Source: Actinoallomurus liliacearum
GTDB lineage: Bacteria; Actinomycetota; Actinomycetes; Streptosporangiales; Streptosporangiaceae
Length of the DNA stretch: 64,000 nt
NCBI RefSeq assembly: GCF_039542035.1
Contig: NZ_BAABHJ010000028.1
Location: 7,514 to 71,513 of the forward strand
Reading direction: 5' to 3'
Part shown: piece by piece, positions 24,689 through 33,375 of the stretch
How the letters are laid out: the number at the start of each line of letters is the position of its first letter
How positions within the stretch are numbered: position 1 is the stretch's first letter
Position numbers and translations under genes: made by a program
Notes under the pieces: model-generated
Database searches by the model: none
Told to the model about the DNA's origin: nothing
The model's input: only the letters and a program-made list of their open reading frames with translations

Positions 24689-26758
24689 TCAGGCGGGGAG
24701 GTGGTGGGCCTCGCCGGGCCAGGAGCCGTCGAAGCCGTCGTCCCGGTCGGGCAGCTCCAGCTCGCACCAGACGACCTTGCCGTCGCCGGCGGGCCGGGCG
24801 CCCCAGCGCTTGGCGAGCCGGTGCACGACCTGCAGGCCGCGTCCGCCCTCGTCGTCGTCGGCGGCCTGGCGGGCCCGGGGGAGCGCGTCGGAGTCGTCGC
24901 GCACCTCGCAGACCAGGGTGCGGTCGCGCAGCAGCCGCAGCTCGATGTCGCCCGAGGCGTACCGCAGCGCGTTGGTGACGAGTTCGGACACCACCAGCTC
25001 GGTGCTGAAGGACAGCTCCTCGCAGTCCCAGCGTTCGAGCGTCTCGCGGACCCGGACCCGGGCGTCCCGTACGGCGGACGGCAGGGCGGGCAGCCGCCAG
25101 GAGACGACGTGACCGGCGGGCAGGCGGCGCAGGCGGGCGATGAGCACGGCGATGTCGTCGCGGTCGTGGTCGGCGTAGGCGCTGTCGAGGGTGGCCTTGG
25201 CCAGCTCCTCCAGCGGCCGGAACAGCGCCTCCGCGCCGAACAGCCCCTGCAGCCGGGACAGGCCGTCGTCGATGTCCTGGCCGCGGTTCTCCACGAGCCC
25301 GTCGGTGTAGAGCACGAGGACGCTGCCGTCCCCGATAGTGAACGTACGGGTCTCGATCATCCCCTCGCCGACGCCGAGGGGCGGCGCGGGCGGGACGTCG
25401 AGGAACTCGCTGGTGCCGTTCGGCCGGAGCAGCAGCGGCGGCAGGTGCCCCGCCGAGGCGATCTCGCAGGTGCCGTCGGTCGCGTCGTACACGGCGTACA
25501 CGCAGGTGGCGAAGGCGGGCTCCCGCTCGCCGATCTCCCGCATCAGCGCGTCGAGCTGCTGCAGGCCGTCCGCGGGGGAGAGCTCGAGGTTGACGATGGT
25601 CCGCAGGGCGGTGCGCAGGCGGCCCATCGTGACGGCGGCGCGTACGCCGTGCCCGGCGACGTCGCCGACGATGAGGGCGACGCGGCCGCCGGGCAGCGCG
25701 ATCGACTCGTACCAGTCGCCGCCGACCTCGATCAGCTGGTTGCCGGGCAGGTAACGGTGCCGGACCGCGACGCTGGACGGCGCGGTGAGGCCGGTCGGCA
25801 GCATGCTGCGCTGGAGGGTGAGGGCGGTCGCTCGCTCGCGGCTGTAGTGCCGGGCGTTGTCGATGTAGAGGGCGGCGCGGGCGGCGAACTCCATCCCGAG
25901 CTCGACGTCGTACGCGTCGAAGGCCCGGTGCGCGGAGCTCCGGGTGCAGACGAGGAACCCCAGCGTCGTGCCCCGGGCGATCAGCGGCAGCACGACCATG
26001 GAGGTGTCGGCGAGGAGCTTGGCGACGGGCTTGCGCCGCCACAGCCGGGCGGTCCGCTTGGCGACCTTGCCGTCGAGGTGGGGCACCAGCACCGGCTCGC
26101 CGGTGGCCATGCAGCGCGTGTACGGGGTGTCGGGCGGGTAGGTGAGGACCTCCCCGGTCGGGAAGGCGGCGTTCCAGCGGGGGTCGGACTCGTCGGAGGC
26201 GAGGGCGACCCGGCGCAGCACCGTGGTGCCGTCCGCCGCGACCGAGGGCTGCTCGTCGGCGGCGACGATGGCCTCCTGGATGAGGACGCCGGCGGAGTTG
26301 CAGAAGTGCGGCACGATGACGTCGACGAGCTCGCGCGCCATCTGGTCGAGGTCCAGGGTGGCGCCGATCCGTACGAGCGCGTCGTCCAGCATGGCCCGGC
26401 GCATCAGGGCCGGGTCGGTGAAGCGCTCGAGGTCGGTGACGGCGACCCGGATCATCATCAGGTCGACCGGGTCGGCGGCGGCGGTGTGCATCGGCTGGAC
26501 GGTGACGACGCCGTTGCGCGCCTCGCCGTCCGGGGCGCGCAGCCCCAGGACGGCGGTCCGCTCGTGGCGGTCGGCGAGGGCGTCGAGGAGCCCGGTCAGG
26601 GCCTCCTTGCTCTCGTCGGTGAACAGGCCGGACACGTTCGTGCCGACGATCTCTTCGGGGGCATTGCCGAGCACGCCGGAGGAGTTCTGCCCGCACTGGA
26701 GGATCTGGCCGGCCCGGCCGATGCCGAGCACCAGAGTTCTCGCCGAAGAGTCGGCCAT
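24689..26758 (-). CDS. PAS-GAF-SpoIIE phosphatase with C-terminal HATPase domain
   Basis: 689-residue signalling protein. Residues 1-110 are PAS-like (AGQILQCGQNSSGVLG). Residues 125-300 are GAF-like. Residues 325-545 form a PP2C/SpoIIE phosphatase with GGDWY 346-350, GDVAGHG 365-371, LYTDGLVE 483-490 and DDIAVL 534-539 carrying the metal-binding aspartates. Residues 550-675 are an anti-sigma-type histidine-kinase-like ATPase (N-box ELVTNALRYA, G-box GGRGL). The combination suggests both kinase and phosphatase control of an STAS-type anti-sigma antagonist, as in the many Streptomyces homologues. It appears soluble and monocistronic; no sigma or STAS gene is adjacent. Confidence 0.92.
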   Translation of the reverse strand: MADSSARTLVLGIGRAGQILQCGQNSSGVLGNAPEEIVGTNVSGLFTDESKEALTGLLDALADRHERTAVLGLRAPDGEARNGVVTVQPMHTAAADPVDLMMIRVAVTDLERFTDPALMRRAMLDDALVRIGATLDLDQMARELVDVIVPHFCNSAGVLIQEAIVAADEQPSVAADGTTVLRRVALASDESDPRWNAAFPTGEVLTYPPDTPYTRCMATGEPVLVPHLDGKVAKRTARLWRRKPVAKLLADTSMVVLPLIARGTTLGFLVCTRSSAHRAFDAYDVELGMEFAARAALYIDNARHYSRERATALTLQRSMLPTGLTAPSSVAVRHRYLPGNQLIEVGGDWYESIALPGGRVALIVGDVAGHGVRAAVTMGRLRTALRTIVNLELSPADGLQQLDALMREIGEREPAFATCVYAVYDATDGTCEIASAGHLPPLLLRPNGTSEFLDVPPAPPLGVGEGMIETRTFTIGDGSVLVLYTDGLVENRGQDIDDGLSRLQGLFGAEALFRPLEELAKATLDSAYADHDRDDIAVLIARLRRLPAGHVVSWRLPALPSAVRDARVRVRETLERWDCEELSFSTELVVSELVTNALRYASGDIELRLLRDRTLVCEVRDDSDALPRARQAADDDEGGRGLQVVHRLAKRWGARPAGDGKVVWCELELPDRDDGFDGSWPGEAHHLPA

Positions 26759-26848
26759 CCGCCGGAGTCCTTCCTGTGACCCGTCATCCCCCGTTGTAAA
26801 AGTATGACCAAATGTGATCGGCGGAGGAAGATCATCACAACTCCGGGT

Positions 26849-27457
26849 TCAGCGTGGCGCGAGTCCCGTCATGAGGGCGTCGACGACCCGCTCCGCGTAG
26901 TCCTCCGGGACCGGACCGGCGCCGGCGGCCCGCGTCCGGTGGGCGACGGCTCCCGTGAGGATCCACAGGGTCAGCTCGACGTCCAGGTCGGGGCGCAGCT
27001 CTCCGGAGGCGACGCCCCGCCGCAGCACCTCCCGGATGACCTCGCGCCGGGGCTCGACGATCTCGCGGGTGAAGCGGTCCATCAGCTCCGGGTAGCGCTC
27101 CGAACTGCCGAGGACGCTCCAGTAGCAGTCGACCCGCTTCTTGTCGCTCTTGTCGGCGACGAACGCCTTGGCAAGGGCGTAGAGGTCCTCGCGAAGCGAC
27201 TCGCCGCGCGGCTCGGGCAGCGGCCCCTTCAACGCGGCGAGCGCGTCGATGATGAGCGCCTCCTTGTTGGGCCAGCGGCGGTAGATCGTCGTCTTGCCGA
27301 CCCCCGCGCGTGCGGCGACGGCCTCGATGGAGACGCCCGCCACCCCGCCCTCCTCGGCGAGGAGGTCCAGGGTGGCGTCGACGATCGCCTTGGCGGCGCG
27401 CTCGCTGCGCGGTCGTCCCGGCGGCCGCGCAGCACACTGGTCAGTGGTGTGCGTCAT
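26849..27457 (-). CDS. TetR-family regulator of the adjacent MFS exporter
   Basis: About 202-residue TetR-type repressor. The HTH (residues 20-65) reads AKAIVDATLDLLAEEGGVAGVSIEAVAARAGVGKTTIYRRWPNKEALI, and the C-terminal ligand domain contains ERYPELMDRFTREIVEPRREVIREVLRRG. It lies 12-15 bases downstream of the MFS gene on the same strand, so the two form an exporter-regulator operon probably repressed by this protein through the palindrome at 29055-29075. ATG at 27457 is used; a GTG three bases earlier is possible. Confidence 0.9.
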   Translation of the reverse strand: MTHTTDQCAARPPGRPRSERAAKAIVDATLDLLAEEGGVAGVSIEAVAARAGVGKTTIYRRWPNKEALIIDALAALKGPLPEPRGESLREDLYALAKAFVADKSDKKRVDCYWSVLGSSERYPELMDRFTREIVEPRREVIREVLRRGVASGELRPDLDVELTLWILTGAVAHRTRAAGAGPVPEDYAERVVDALMTGLAPR

Positions 27458-27471
27458 CACGCTTCACCGTC

Positions 27472-29031
27472 TCACACCTCCACGGGTTCGCGCTGTTCGA
27501 CGTGGGGAATGTCGGGCTCGACCGCGGGCCTGCCCGGCATCCACTTCAGGACGACGAGCGCTCCGAGGAAGGCGACGGCGGCCGAGATGGCGGAGGTGAT
27601 GTGCATGGCGTGGACGAAGGAGTCGTGCGCCGGCGACAGGAGCGCCCGGCCCGCCGGTCCGAGCTTCTCGGCCACTCCCGTGGTCGCGCCGATGTCCGAC
27701 CCGGCGACGGCGCGCAGGTTCTCGGGCAGCGCGGTCAGGTGCGGCTTCATACCGTTCCGGTAGATCGAGGCCACCAGGGAGCCCAGCAGGGCGGTGCCGA
27801 GCGCGACGGCGACCTGACGGGCGATGTTGTTGATGGCCGAGCCGGATCCGGCCTGCTCCCTCGGCAGCACCGACATGACGGAAGTGGTGGCCGGGGTCAT
27901 CACCAGGGCCATGCCCGCGCCCTGCACGAAGAACGTGATCCCCAGGATCCAGATCGGGCTGTGGACCGCGGCGAAGTGGTAGCTGAGCAGCGCCAGCGCG
28001 ACCATCGTCAGGCCGGTCGCGGCGACCGGCCTGGCGCCGTACCGGGCGACCAGCCCCGCGCTGCGCGGGGAGAAGATCATCTGGCCGGCGGCCAGCGGCA
28101 GCGTGAGCAGGCCCGCCTGCAGCGGGGAGTAGCCGCGGACGTCCTGCAGGTACAGCGAGATGAACAGGAAGACGCCGCCCAGCGCGAAGAACACCAGCGC
28201 GATGGCGCCGACGGACGCCGACAGCCGTCCGTCGCGGAACAGCCGGACGTTGAGGGAGGGGTGCTCGATACGGGACTCGTACCAGACGAACGCCGCGAGC
28301 AGCGCGATCCCGGCGAGCACGGAGCCGTACACGGTCGGCGCGGTGACGGTCGCCTTCTCGCCGCCTTCGATGATTCCGTAGGTGAGCAGGATCAGGCCGG
28401 CGATGGACAGCAGCACACCACCGAAGTCGATCTTGGCGCGAACCGGGTTCCGCGACTCCGGAACGAGGAGCGCGATGCCGATCACGCCGGCGATGACGAC
28501 CGGGACGTTGATCAGGAAGACCGAGCCCCACCAGAAGTGGTCGAGGAGCAGGCCGCCGGTGATGGGCCCGACGGCGACGCCGATGCCGACGGCACCGGCC
28601 CACAAGCCGATGGCGCGGGCGCGCTCCTCGGGTTCGAAGACGTTCGTGATGATCGACAGGGTCTGCGGCATGACCGCCGCGCCGCCGAATCCCATGGCCG
28701 CGCGGGCGAGGATGAGCTGGTCGGGCGTCTGCGCGTACGAGGAGAGCAGCGAGGCCAGGCCGAACAGGAGCATGCCGATCATCAGCATGCGCTTGCGGCC
28801 GATCCGGTCGCCGAGCACACCGAAGGTGAACAGCAGCCCGGCGAACACGAGCGTGTAGGAGTTGATGGCCCATTCGAGCTGGCCCTGGCTGGCGCCGAGG
28901 CCGGCGCGCGGGTCCGCGATCGTCTTCAGGGCGACGTTGAGGACCGTGTTGTCGAGCACGATGACGAGCAGGCTGACGATGAGAACGCCGAGGATGGCCC
29001 AGCGTCTCTTCTGGATGGTCTGCGGATCCAT
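27472..29031 (-). CDS. MFS drug exporter, DHA2 (14-helix) type
   Basis: About 519-residue multidrug transporter of the EmrB/QacA class with 14 hydrophobic segments. Signatures: VLDNTVLNVAL in helix 1 (motif D1), GDRIGRKRMLMIG (motif A), LARAAMGFGGAAVMPQTLSI (motif B) and GPITGGLLLDHFWWGSVFLINVPV (motif C, typical of drug exporters). The ATG at 29031 is chosen because MDPQTIQKRRWAIL matches family starts and GAAGGG lies before it. It is the first gene of an operon with its TetR regulator, with an operator-containing promoter just upstream. Confidence 0.92.
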   Translation of the reverse strand: MDPQTIQKRRWAILGVLIVSLLVIVLDNTVLNVALKTIADPRAGLGASQGQLEWAINSYTLVFAGLLFTFGVLGDRIGRKRMLMIGMLLFGLASLLSSYAQTPDQLILARAAMGFGGAAVMPQTLSIITNVFEPEERARAIGLWAGAVGIGVAVGPITGGLLLDHFWWGSVFLINVPVVIAGVIGIALLVPESRNPVRAKIDFGGVLLSIAGLILLTYGIIEGGEKATVTAPTVYGSVLAGIALLAAFVWYESRIEHPSLNVRLFRDGRLSASVGAIALVFFALGGVFLFISLYLQDVRGYSPLQAGLLTLPLAAGQMIFSPRSAGLVARYGARPVAATGLTMVALALLSYHFAAVHSPIWILGITFFVQGAGMALVMTPATTSVMSVLPREQAGSGSAINNIARQVAVALGTALLGSLVASIYRNGMKPHLTALPENLRAVAGSDIGATTGVAEKLGPAGRALLSPAHDSFVHAMHITSAISAAVAFLGALVVLKWMPGRPAVEPDIPHVEQREPVEV

Positions 29032-29054
29032 GAGGCCCTTCGAGGGGGAATATC

Positions 29055-29075
29055 GATACGAGTCAGTCTCGTTTC
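29055..29075 (-). promoter_or_regulatory. TetR-type operator within the MFS promoter
   Basis: 21-bp imperfect palindrome, GATACGAG, TCAGT, CTCGTTTC, with seven of eight arm positions paired. It lies 24 bases before the MFS start. On the minus strand a -35-like TTGTTA and a -10-like TATCGA flank the palindrome with an 18-base spacer that it fills, the expected layout for repression by the downstream TetR. Confidence 0.65.
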
Positions 29076-29231
29076 TTAACAACGCACAGCCTAGGCCGGT
29101 TCATTCCGATACGCAACCGTACCGTTTTGAAACCTCCTGGGAAGAGGCGGGGGTGTACGAGTCGTTGACCCCGTGGGATCATCGATCCGTCCGGGGACGC
29201 CACCGTGGCGCCTCGAGGCAGGAGGTTTCCG

Positions 29232-30074
29232 ATGTCTGTATCGACCAGTCGGCCGACCACCCTGTACGGCGGCCAGACCGGGCGCCGCGTGACCGTCCGC
29301 GACATCGCGGCGGCGAAGGAGCGCGGCGAGAAGTGGCCCATGCTCACCGCGTACGACGCGCTCACCGCGCGGGTCTTCGACGACGCCGGGATCCCGGTGC
29401 TGCTCGTCGGCGACTCCGCCGGGATGGTGGTGTTCGGCCACGAGTCCACGATCCCCGTCACCGTCGACGACCTCATCCCGCTGACCGCGGCGGTCGTGCG
29501 CGGCACCTCCCGCGCCATGATCGTCGCCGACCTGCCGTTCGGTGCCTACCAGGCCGGTGTGGCCGAGGCCCTGCACACCGGCGCGCGGTTCCTCAAGGAG
29601 GCCGGCGCACACGCGATCAAGCTCGAAGGCGGCCGGCGGGTGCTGCCGCAGGTGGAGGCGCTCGTCGCGGCGGGCATCCCCGTGATGGCGCACCTCGGCC
29701 TCACGCCGCAGTCGGTGAACGCCTTCGGCGGCTACCGCGTCCAGGGGCGTGGTGAGGACGGCGAGCGCCTGATGGCCGACGCCAAGGACCTCGAGGCGGC
29801 CGGCGCGTTCTCCGTCGTGCTCGAATGCGTGCCCACCGAACTCGCCGAGCGCGTCACCGCCGCGCTGTCCATCCCGACCATCGGGATCGGGGCCGGCCCC
29901 GGCACCGACGCGCAGGTGCTGGTGTGGCAGGACATGGCCGGCCTCACCCCGCACACCGCGAAGTTCGTCAAGCGCTACGCCGAGGTGGGCGGCGTGCTGC
30001 GCGGCGCCGCCGAGGAGTTCGCCGCGGACGTCGTCTCGGGCACGTTCCCCGGCCCCGAGCACACCTACCGCTGA
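29232..30074 (+). CDS. panB: 3-methyl-2-oxobutanoate hydroxymethyltransferase
   Basis: 280-residue TIM-barrel enzyme making ketopantoate from 2-oxoisovalerate and methylene-tetrahydrofolate, the first committed step of pantothenate and CoA synthesis. Motifs: [46 protein letters not shown] (Mg-binding Asp), [36 protein letters not shown] and [20 protein letters not shown]. The ATG at 29232 has an ideal AGGAGGT five bases upstream. It stands alone, converging on nadE through a shared hairpin; panC and panD are not in the window. Confidence 0.97.
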   Translation: MSVSTSRPTTLYGGQTGRRVTVRDIAAAKERGEKWPMLTAYDALTARVFDDAGIPVLLVGDSAGMVVFGHESTIPVTVDDLIPLTAAVVRGTSRAMIVADLPFGAYQAGVAEALHTGARFLKEAGAHAIKLEGGRRVLPQVEALVAAGIPVMAHLGLTPQSVNAFGGYRVQGRGEDGERLMADAKDLEAAGAFSVVLECVPTELAERVTAALSIPTIGIGAGPGTDAQVLVWQDMAGLTPHTAKFVKRYAEVGGVLRGAAEEFAADVVSGTFPGPEHTYR

Positions 30075-30082
30075 TCCCCGAC

Positions 30083-30122
30083 CGCCGCCGCCCGCCCCGG
30101 ACCGCCGGGCCGGGCGGCGGCG
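30083..30122. terminator. bidirectional terminator between panB and nadE
   Basis: Perfect 12-bp stem (30083-30094 with 30111-30122, CGCCGCCGCCCG and its complement). The 16-base loop can itself pair CCCGG with CCGGG. It lies between two convergent stops and so can serve both genes. Confidence 0.75.
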
Positions 30123-30136
30123 TCGCGTTCAGCGGC

Positions 30137-31981
30137 TCAGGCGTCCTTCGCGGTCTGCCGCTTCGCGACGCGCGCGGGGTCGGCGGTGTGGGGGGCGACG
30201 ATCTCGCGCCACTTGTTGGTGATGGGGAGCCGGCGGTCGCGGCCGAAGTTCTTCGGGGTGATCTTCGGACCGGGCGGGTACTGGCGGCGCTTGTACTCGG
30301 CCGCGTCGACCAGCCGGATCACGCGCTCGACCAGCTCCGGGTCGTGGCCCGCCGCGATGAGGCCGTCGCGGCCCATGTCCTTCTCGACGTAGTCGTCCAG
30401 GAGCGCGTCGAGGATGTCGTACGGCGGGAGCGAGTCGGTGTCGAGCTGGCCGGGGCGCAGCTCCGCGGACGGCGGCTTGTCGATGATGTTCTGCGGGATC
30501 GGCGGGGTCTCCGACGGAGGCGTGAACGGGTGGGCCCCGTCGATCCGCTCGTTGCGCCACCGGCACAGCGCGAACACCGTGACCTTGGGCACGTCCTTGA
30601 TCGGCCCGTAGCCGCCCGCCGAGTCGCCGTACAGCGTGGAGTAGCCGGTGGCCAGCTCGCTCTTGTTGCCGGTGGTCAGCACCAGGTGGCCGTGCTCGTT
30701 GGACAGGCCCATGAGGATGTTGCCGCGGACCCGCGCCTGGAGGTTCTCGGCGGCCAGGCCGTGCAGCTCCAGCTCGGCCTCGTAGGCGTCGACCATGCCG
30801 CGGATCGGCACCGTGCGGGAGTGGATGCCCTGCCGCTTGACCAGGTCCTCCGCGTCGGTGATGGAGTGATCGCTGGAGTAGCGGCTCGGCATGAGGACGG
30901 TGTGCACGTTGTCCGGGCCGATGGCGTCCGCGGCGATCGTCGCCACCAGCGCGGAGTCGATGCCGCCGGACAGCCCGAGGATGACCGAGCGGAAGCCGTT
31001 CTTGCGAACGTAGTCGCGCACGCCGAGCACGAGCGCGCCGTACACCTCGCCGAGGTCGCCCAGCGGCTCGGCGCGGGGCGGCTCCTCCGGGGTGTACGCC
31101 GGGACCGGGGCGGACGACAGCAGCACGCGCTCGATCGTGATGGTGGTGCCGTCGTGCCCGTCGGCGGGCGTCTCGCCCGGCGTGAACTCCGCCGGGGCGG
31201 TGGGCAGGTCGAGGTCGGCGACGAGCAGGTCCTCCTCGAACTGCGGGCCGCGGGCGATCAGCTCACCCTCGCCGGTGACGATGACGGAGTCGCCGTCGAA
31301 CGCCAGCTCGTCCTGGCCGCCGACGGAGTTCACGTACGCGAGCGCGCACCCCGCCTCACGGGCCCGGCGCGCGCACAGCTCCAGGCGGACGTCGTCCTTG
31401 TTGCGCTCGTACGGCGAGGCGTTCGGGGCGACGAGCAACTGGGCGCCGGCCTCACGGGTCACCGTGACCGGTCCGCCCTCCTGCCACAGGTCCTCGCAGA
31501 TCGCCACGGCGACGTCGACGCCGTGCAGCCGCAGGACGGGCAGCCGGTCACCGCGGACGAAGTACCGGTACTCGTCGAAGACGCCGTAGTTCGGCAGGTG
31601 GTGCTTCGCGGTGCGGACGGCGACCCGGCCCTGGTACAGCACCGCCGCCGCGTCGAGCGGCGCGCCCGCGGGCTGGCCGACGCGGTCCACGACGTCGGCG
31701 CGCCGGTCGAGGTAGCCGAGCACGACGGCCAGCTCGCCCAGGCCTTCGTCGGCGAGCCGGCGGGCCGTCGCCTCCAGGGTGGCGATCGACGCGTCCACGA
31801 ACGACTTGCGCAGCGCGAGGTCCTCCACCGGGTAGCCGGTGAGGAACATCTCGGGAAAGACGACGAGGTGGGCGCCGCGGTCGGCGGCGCGCCGGGTCCA
31901 TTCGACGGTGCGGTCGGCGTTGCCGGTGAGGTCGCCGACGGTCGCGTTGGCTTGAGCGAGTGCGATACGAAGCTGTGCCAC
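30137..31981 (-). CDS. nadE: glutamine-dependent NAD+ synthetase
   Basis: 614-residue two-domain enzyme for the last step of NAD synthesis. An N-terminal nitrilase-like glutaminase (Glu 44 in FPEMFLTGYP, Lys 126 in AKHHLPNYG, Cys 162 in AICEDLW) releases ammonia. The C-terminal synthetase carries the PP-loop LGLSGGIDSALVA (338-343), TTGNKSELATGYSTLYGD and DVPKVTVF. It starts with GTG at 31981 (GTGGCACAGCTTCGT) in a position normal for the family. Length suits the eukaryote-like/actinobacterial glutamine-dependent form. Monocistronic. Confidence 0.97.
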   Translation of the reverse strand: MAQLRIALAQANATVGDLTGNADRTVEWTRRAADRGAHLVVFPEMFLTGYPVEDLALRKSFVDASIATLEATARRLADEGLGELAVVLGYLDRRADVVDRVGQPAGAPLDAAAVLYQGRVAVRTAKHHLPNYGVFDEYRYFVRGDRLPVLRLHGVDVAVAICEDLWQEGGPVTVTREAGAQLLVAPNASPYERNKDDVRLELCARRAREAGCALAYVNSVGGQDELAFDGDSVIVTGEGELIARGPQFEEDLLVADLDLPTAPAEFTPGETPADGHDGTTITIERVLLSSAPVPAYTPEEPPRAEPLGDLGEVYGALVLGVRDYVRKNGFRSVILGLSGGIDSALVATIAADAIGPDNVHTVLMPSRYSSDHSITDAEDLVKRQGIHSRTVPIRGMVDAYEAELELHGLAAENLQARVRGNILMGLSNEHGHLVLTTGNKSELATGYSTLYGDSAGGYGPIKDVPKVTVFALCRWRNERIDGAHPFTPPSETPPIPQNIIDKPPSAELRPGQLDTDSLPPYDILDALLDDYVEKDMGRDGLIAAGHDPELVERVIRLVDAAEYKRRQYPPGPKITPKNFGRDRRLPITNKWREIVAPHTADPARVAKRQTAKDA

Positions 31982-32039
31982 GCTTCGAGACTAGACGGGG
32001 CGCGCCGGGTGGTGTCCTCAGGGATCTGATGATCGAGTA

Positions 32040-33287
32040 TCAGGGCCGGCGGTCGCGTGGCGGCGACGGCAGCGTCCGCACCTCGGGGAACAGCAGCGGG
32101 ATGAGGACGACGAGGACCTGCAGGGCGCCCGCGGTCAAGAGCGTCGTCCGCAGGCCGAAGCAGCCGGCGACGGGCGCCACCAGCGCCAGGCCGAGCGGCT
32201 GGCAGGCGAGCGCCCCCGCCCACTCGTAGGCGCAGACCCGCGACAGGGCGGTCGCCGGGACGTGGTGCTGCAGGGCCGTCTCCCAGAGCGTGTTGAAGAC
32301 CATGAGGACGAGGCCGCCGAAGAACGCCGCGATCGCGATGCCGGGCACCGTGAGCTCGCCTGCCAGGGCGAGGGCCGGGCAGGCGAACAGCACCATCATC
32401 GCCAGTCCCGAGCGCAGCGGGAACCGCGGCCGTACGCAGAGCGCGATCGCGCCGCCGCCGAGACAGCCGGCGCCGAACGTCGCCGAGATCAGCGCCCACG
32501 CGCCCGCGCCGCCGAACGACCGGGCGCTCAGCGTGGGGCCGAGCACCGAGAACGCCCCGCCGAGCAGGTTGACCAGGGAGGCGGCCACGATGACGCTCCA
32601 CACCCACCGGCGGGACCGGAACTCCCGCCAGCCGTCGGCCAGCTCGCGGGTGAACCGCTGCGGCTGTTCGTGACCGGTCCGCCGCAGCCGCAGCCGGGAC
32701 AGGCAGGCGGCGCTGACCGCGAAGGTCGCCGAGTCCGCGGCGAGCGCCCAGCCCGGGCCCGCGCCGACGACCAGGGCGCCGGCCACCGCGGGCCCGGTGA
32801 GGAGGGACGTGGACAGCGCCAGGACGCGCAGGGCGTTGGCGGGCTGGCGCTGTTCGGGCCGCGTCGTCGCCTGGACGACTCCGGCGACGGCGGGCCCGGA
32901 GAGCGCGGCGGCGATCCCGTGCACCGCCTGGAGGACCAGGAGATGCCAGATCCGCGCGGCGCCGCTGATCAACAGGGCCGCCGCGACGCCCTGGCTGACG
33001 GCGCGTACGAGGTCGGTGCCGAGCATCAGCGAGTGGCGCGGCAGCCGGTCGGCGATGACGCCGCCGACCAGGGTGAACATCACCTGCGCGGCAGACCCGG
33101 TGGCGAGAACGGCCCCGAGGTCGACGGCGCGCCCGGTCAGGCCGAGGACGGCGAAGGCGAGGGCGGGCGCGACCATGCCGTCGCCGAGCATGGAGGTGCA
33201 CTGGCCGAGGAAGAACCAGCGGAAGTTCCGCTCCCGGAGAACGGACAGTCCGTGCACCGGGCCACAGGACCTCGGAGCCTGCACCAT
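32040..33287 (-). CDS. MFS transporter (DHA3-like)
   Basis: 415-residue 12-helix transporter. The N-terminus LSVLRERNFRWFFLGQCTSMLGDGMVAPALAFAVL and the motif-A-like GGVIADRLPRHSLMLGTDLVRA are typical of DHA3/macrolide-efflux-like proteins, as is the mid-protein loop WREFRSRRWVWSVI. The substrate is unknown; export of a macrolide-like or other drug is the family expectation. It lies downstream of another MFS gene on the same strand (89 bases apart), so two unrelated exporters are in series. It has no dedicated regulator beside it. Confidence 0.85.
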   Translation of the reverse strand: MVQAPRSCGPVHGLSVLRERNFRWFFLGQCTSMLGDGMVAPALAFAVLGLTGRAVDLGAVLATGSAAQVMFTLVGGVIADRLPRHSLMLGTDLVRAVSQGVAAALLISGAARIWHLLVLQAVHGIAAALSGPAVAGVVQATTRPEQRQPANALRVLALSTSLLTGPAVAGALVVGAGPGWALAADSATFAVSAACLSRLRLRRTGHEQPQRFTRELADGWREFRSRRWVWSVIVAASLVNLLGGAFSVLGPTLSARSFGGAGAWALISATFGAGCLGGGAIALCVRPRFPLRSGLAMMVLFACPALALAGELTVPGIAIAAFFGGLVLMVFNTLWETALQHHVPATALSRVCAYEWAGALACQPLGLALVAPVAGCFGLRTTLLTAGALQVLVVLIPLLFPEVRTLPSPPRDRRP

Positions 33288-33375
33288 TCAGCTCGTACGC
33301 CGCCTCGGAGGGGGACTAACCACCTGAAGTTAGACATTTTCACAGGAACCGGTCAACCCCTCGGATCCCTCCGGA

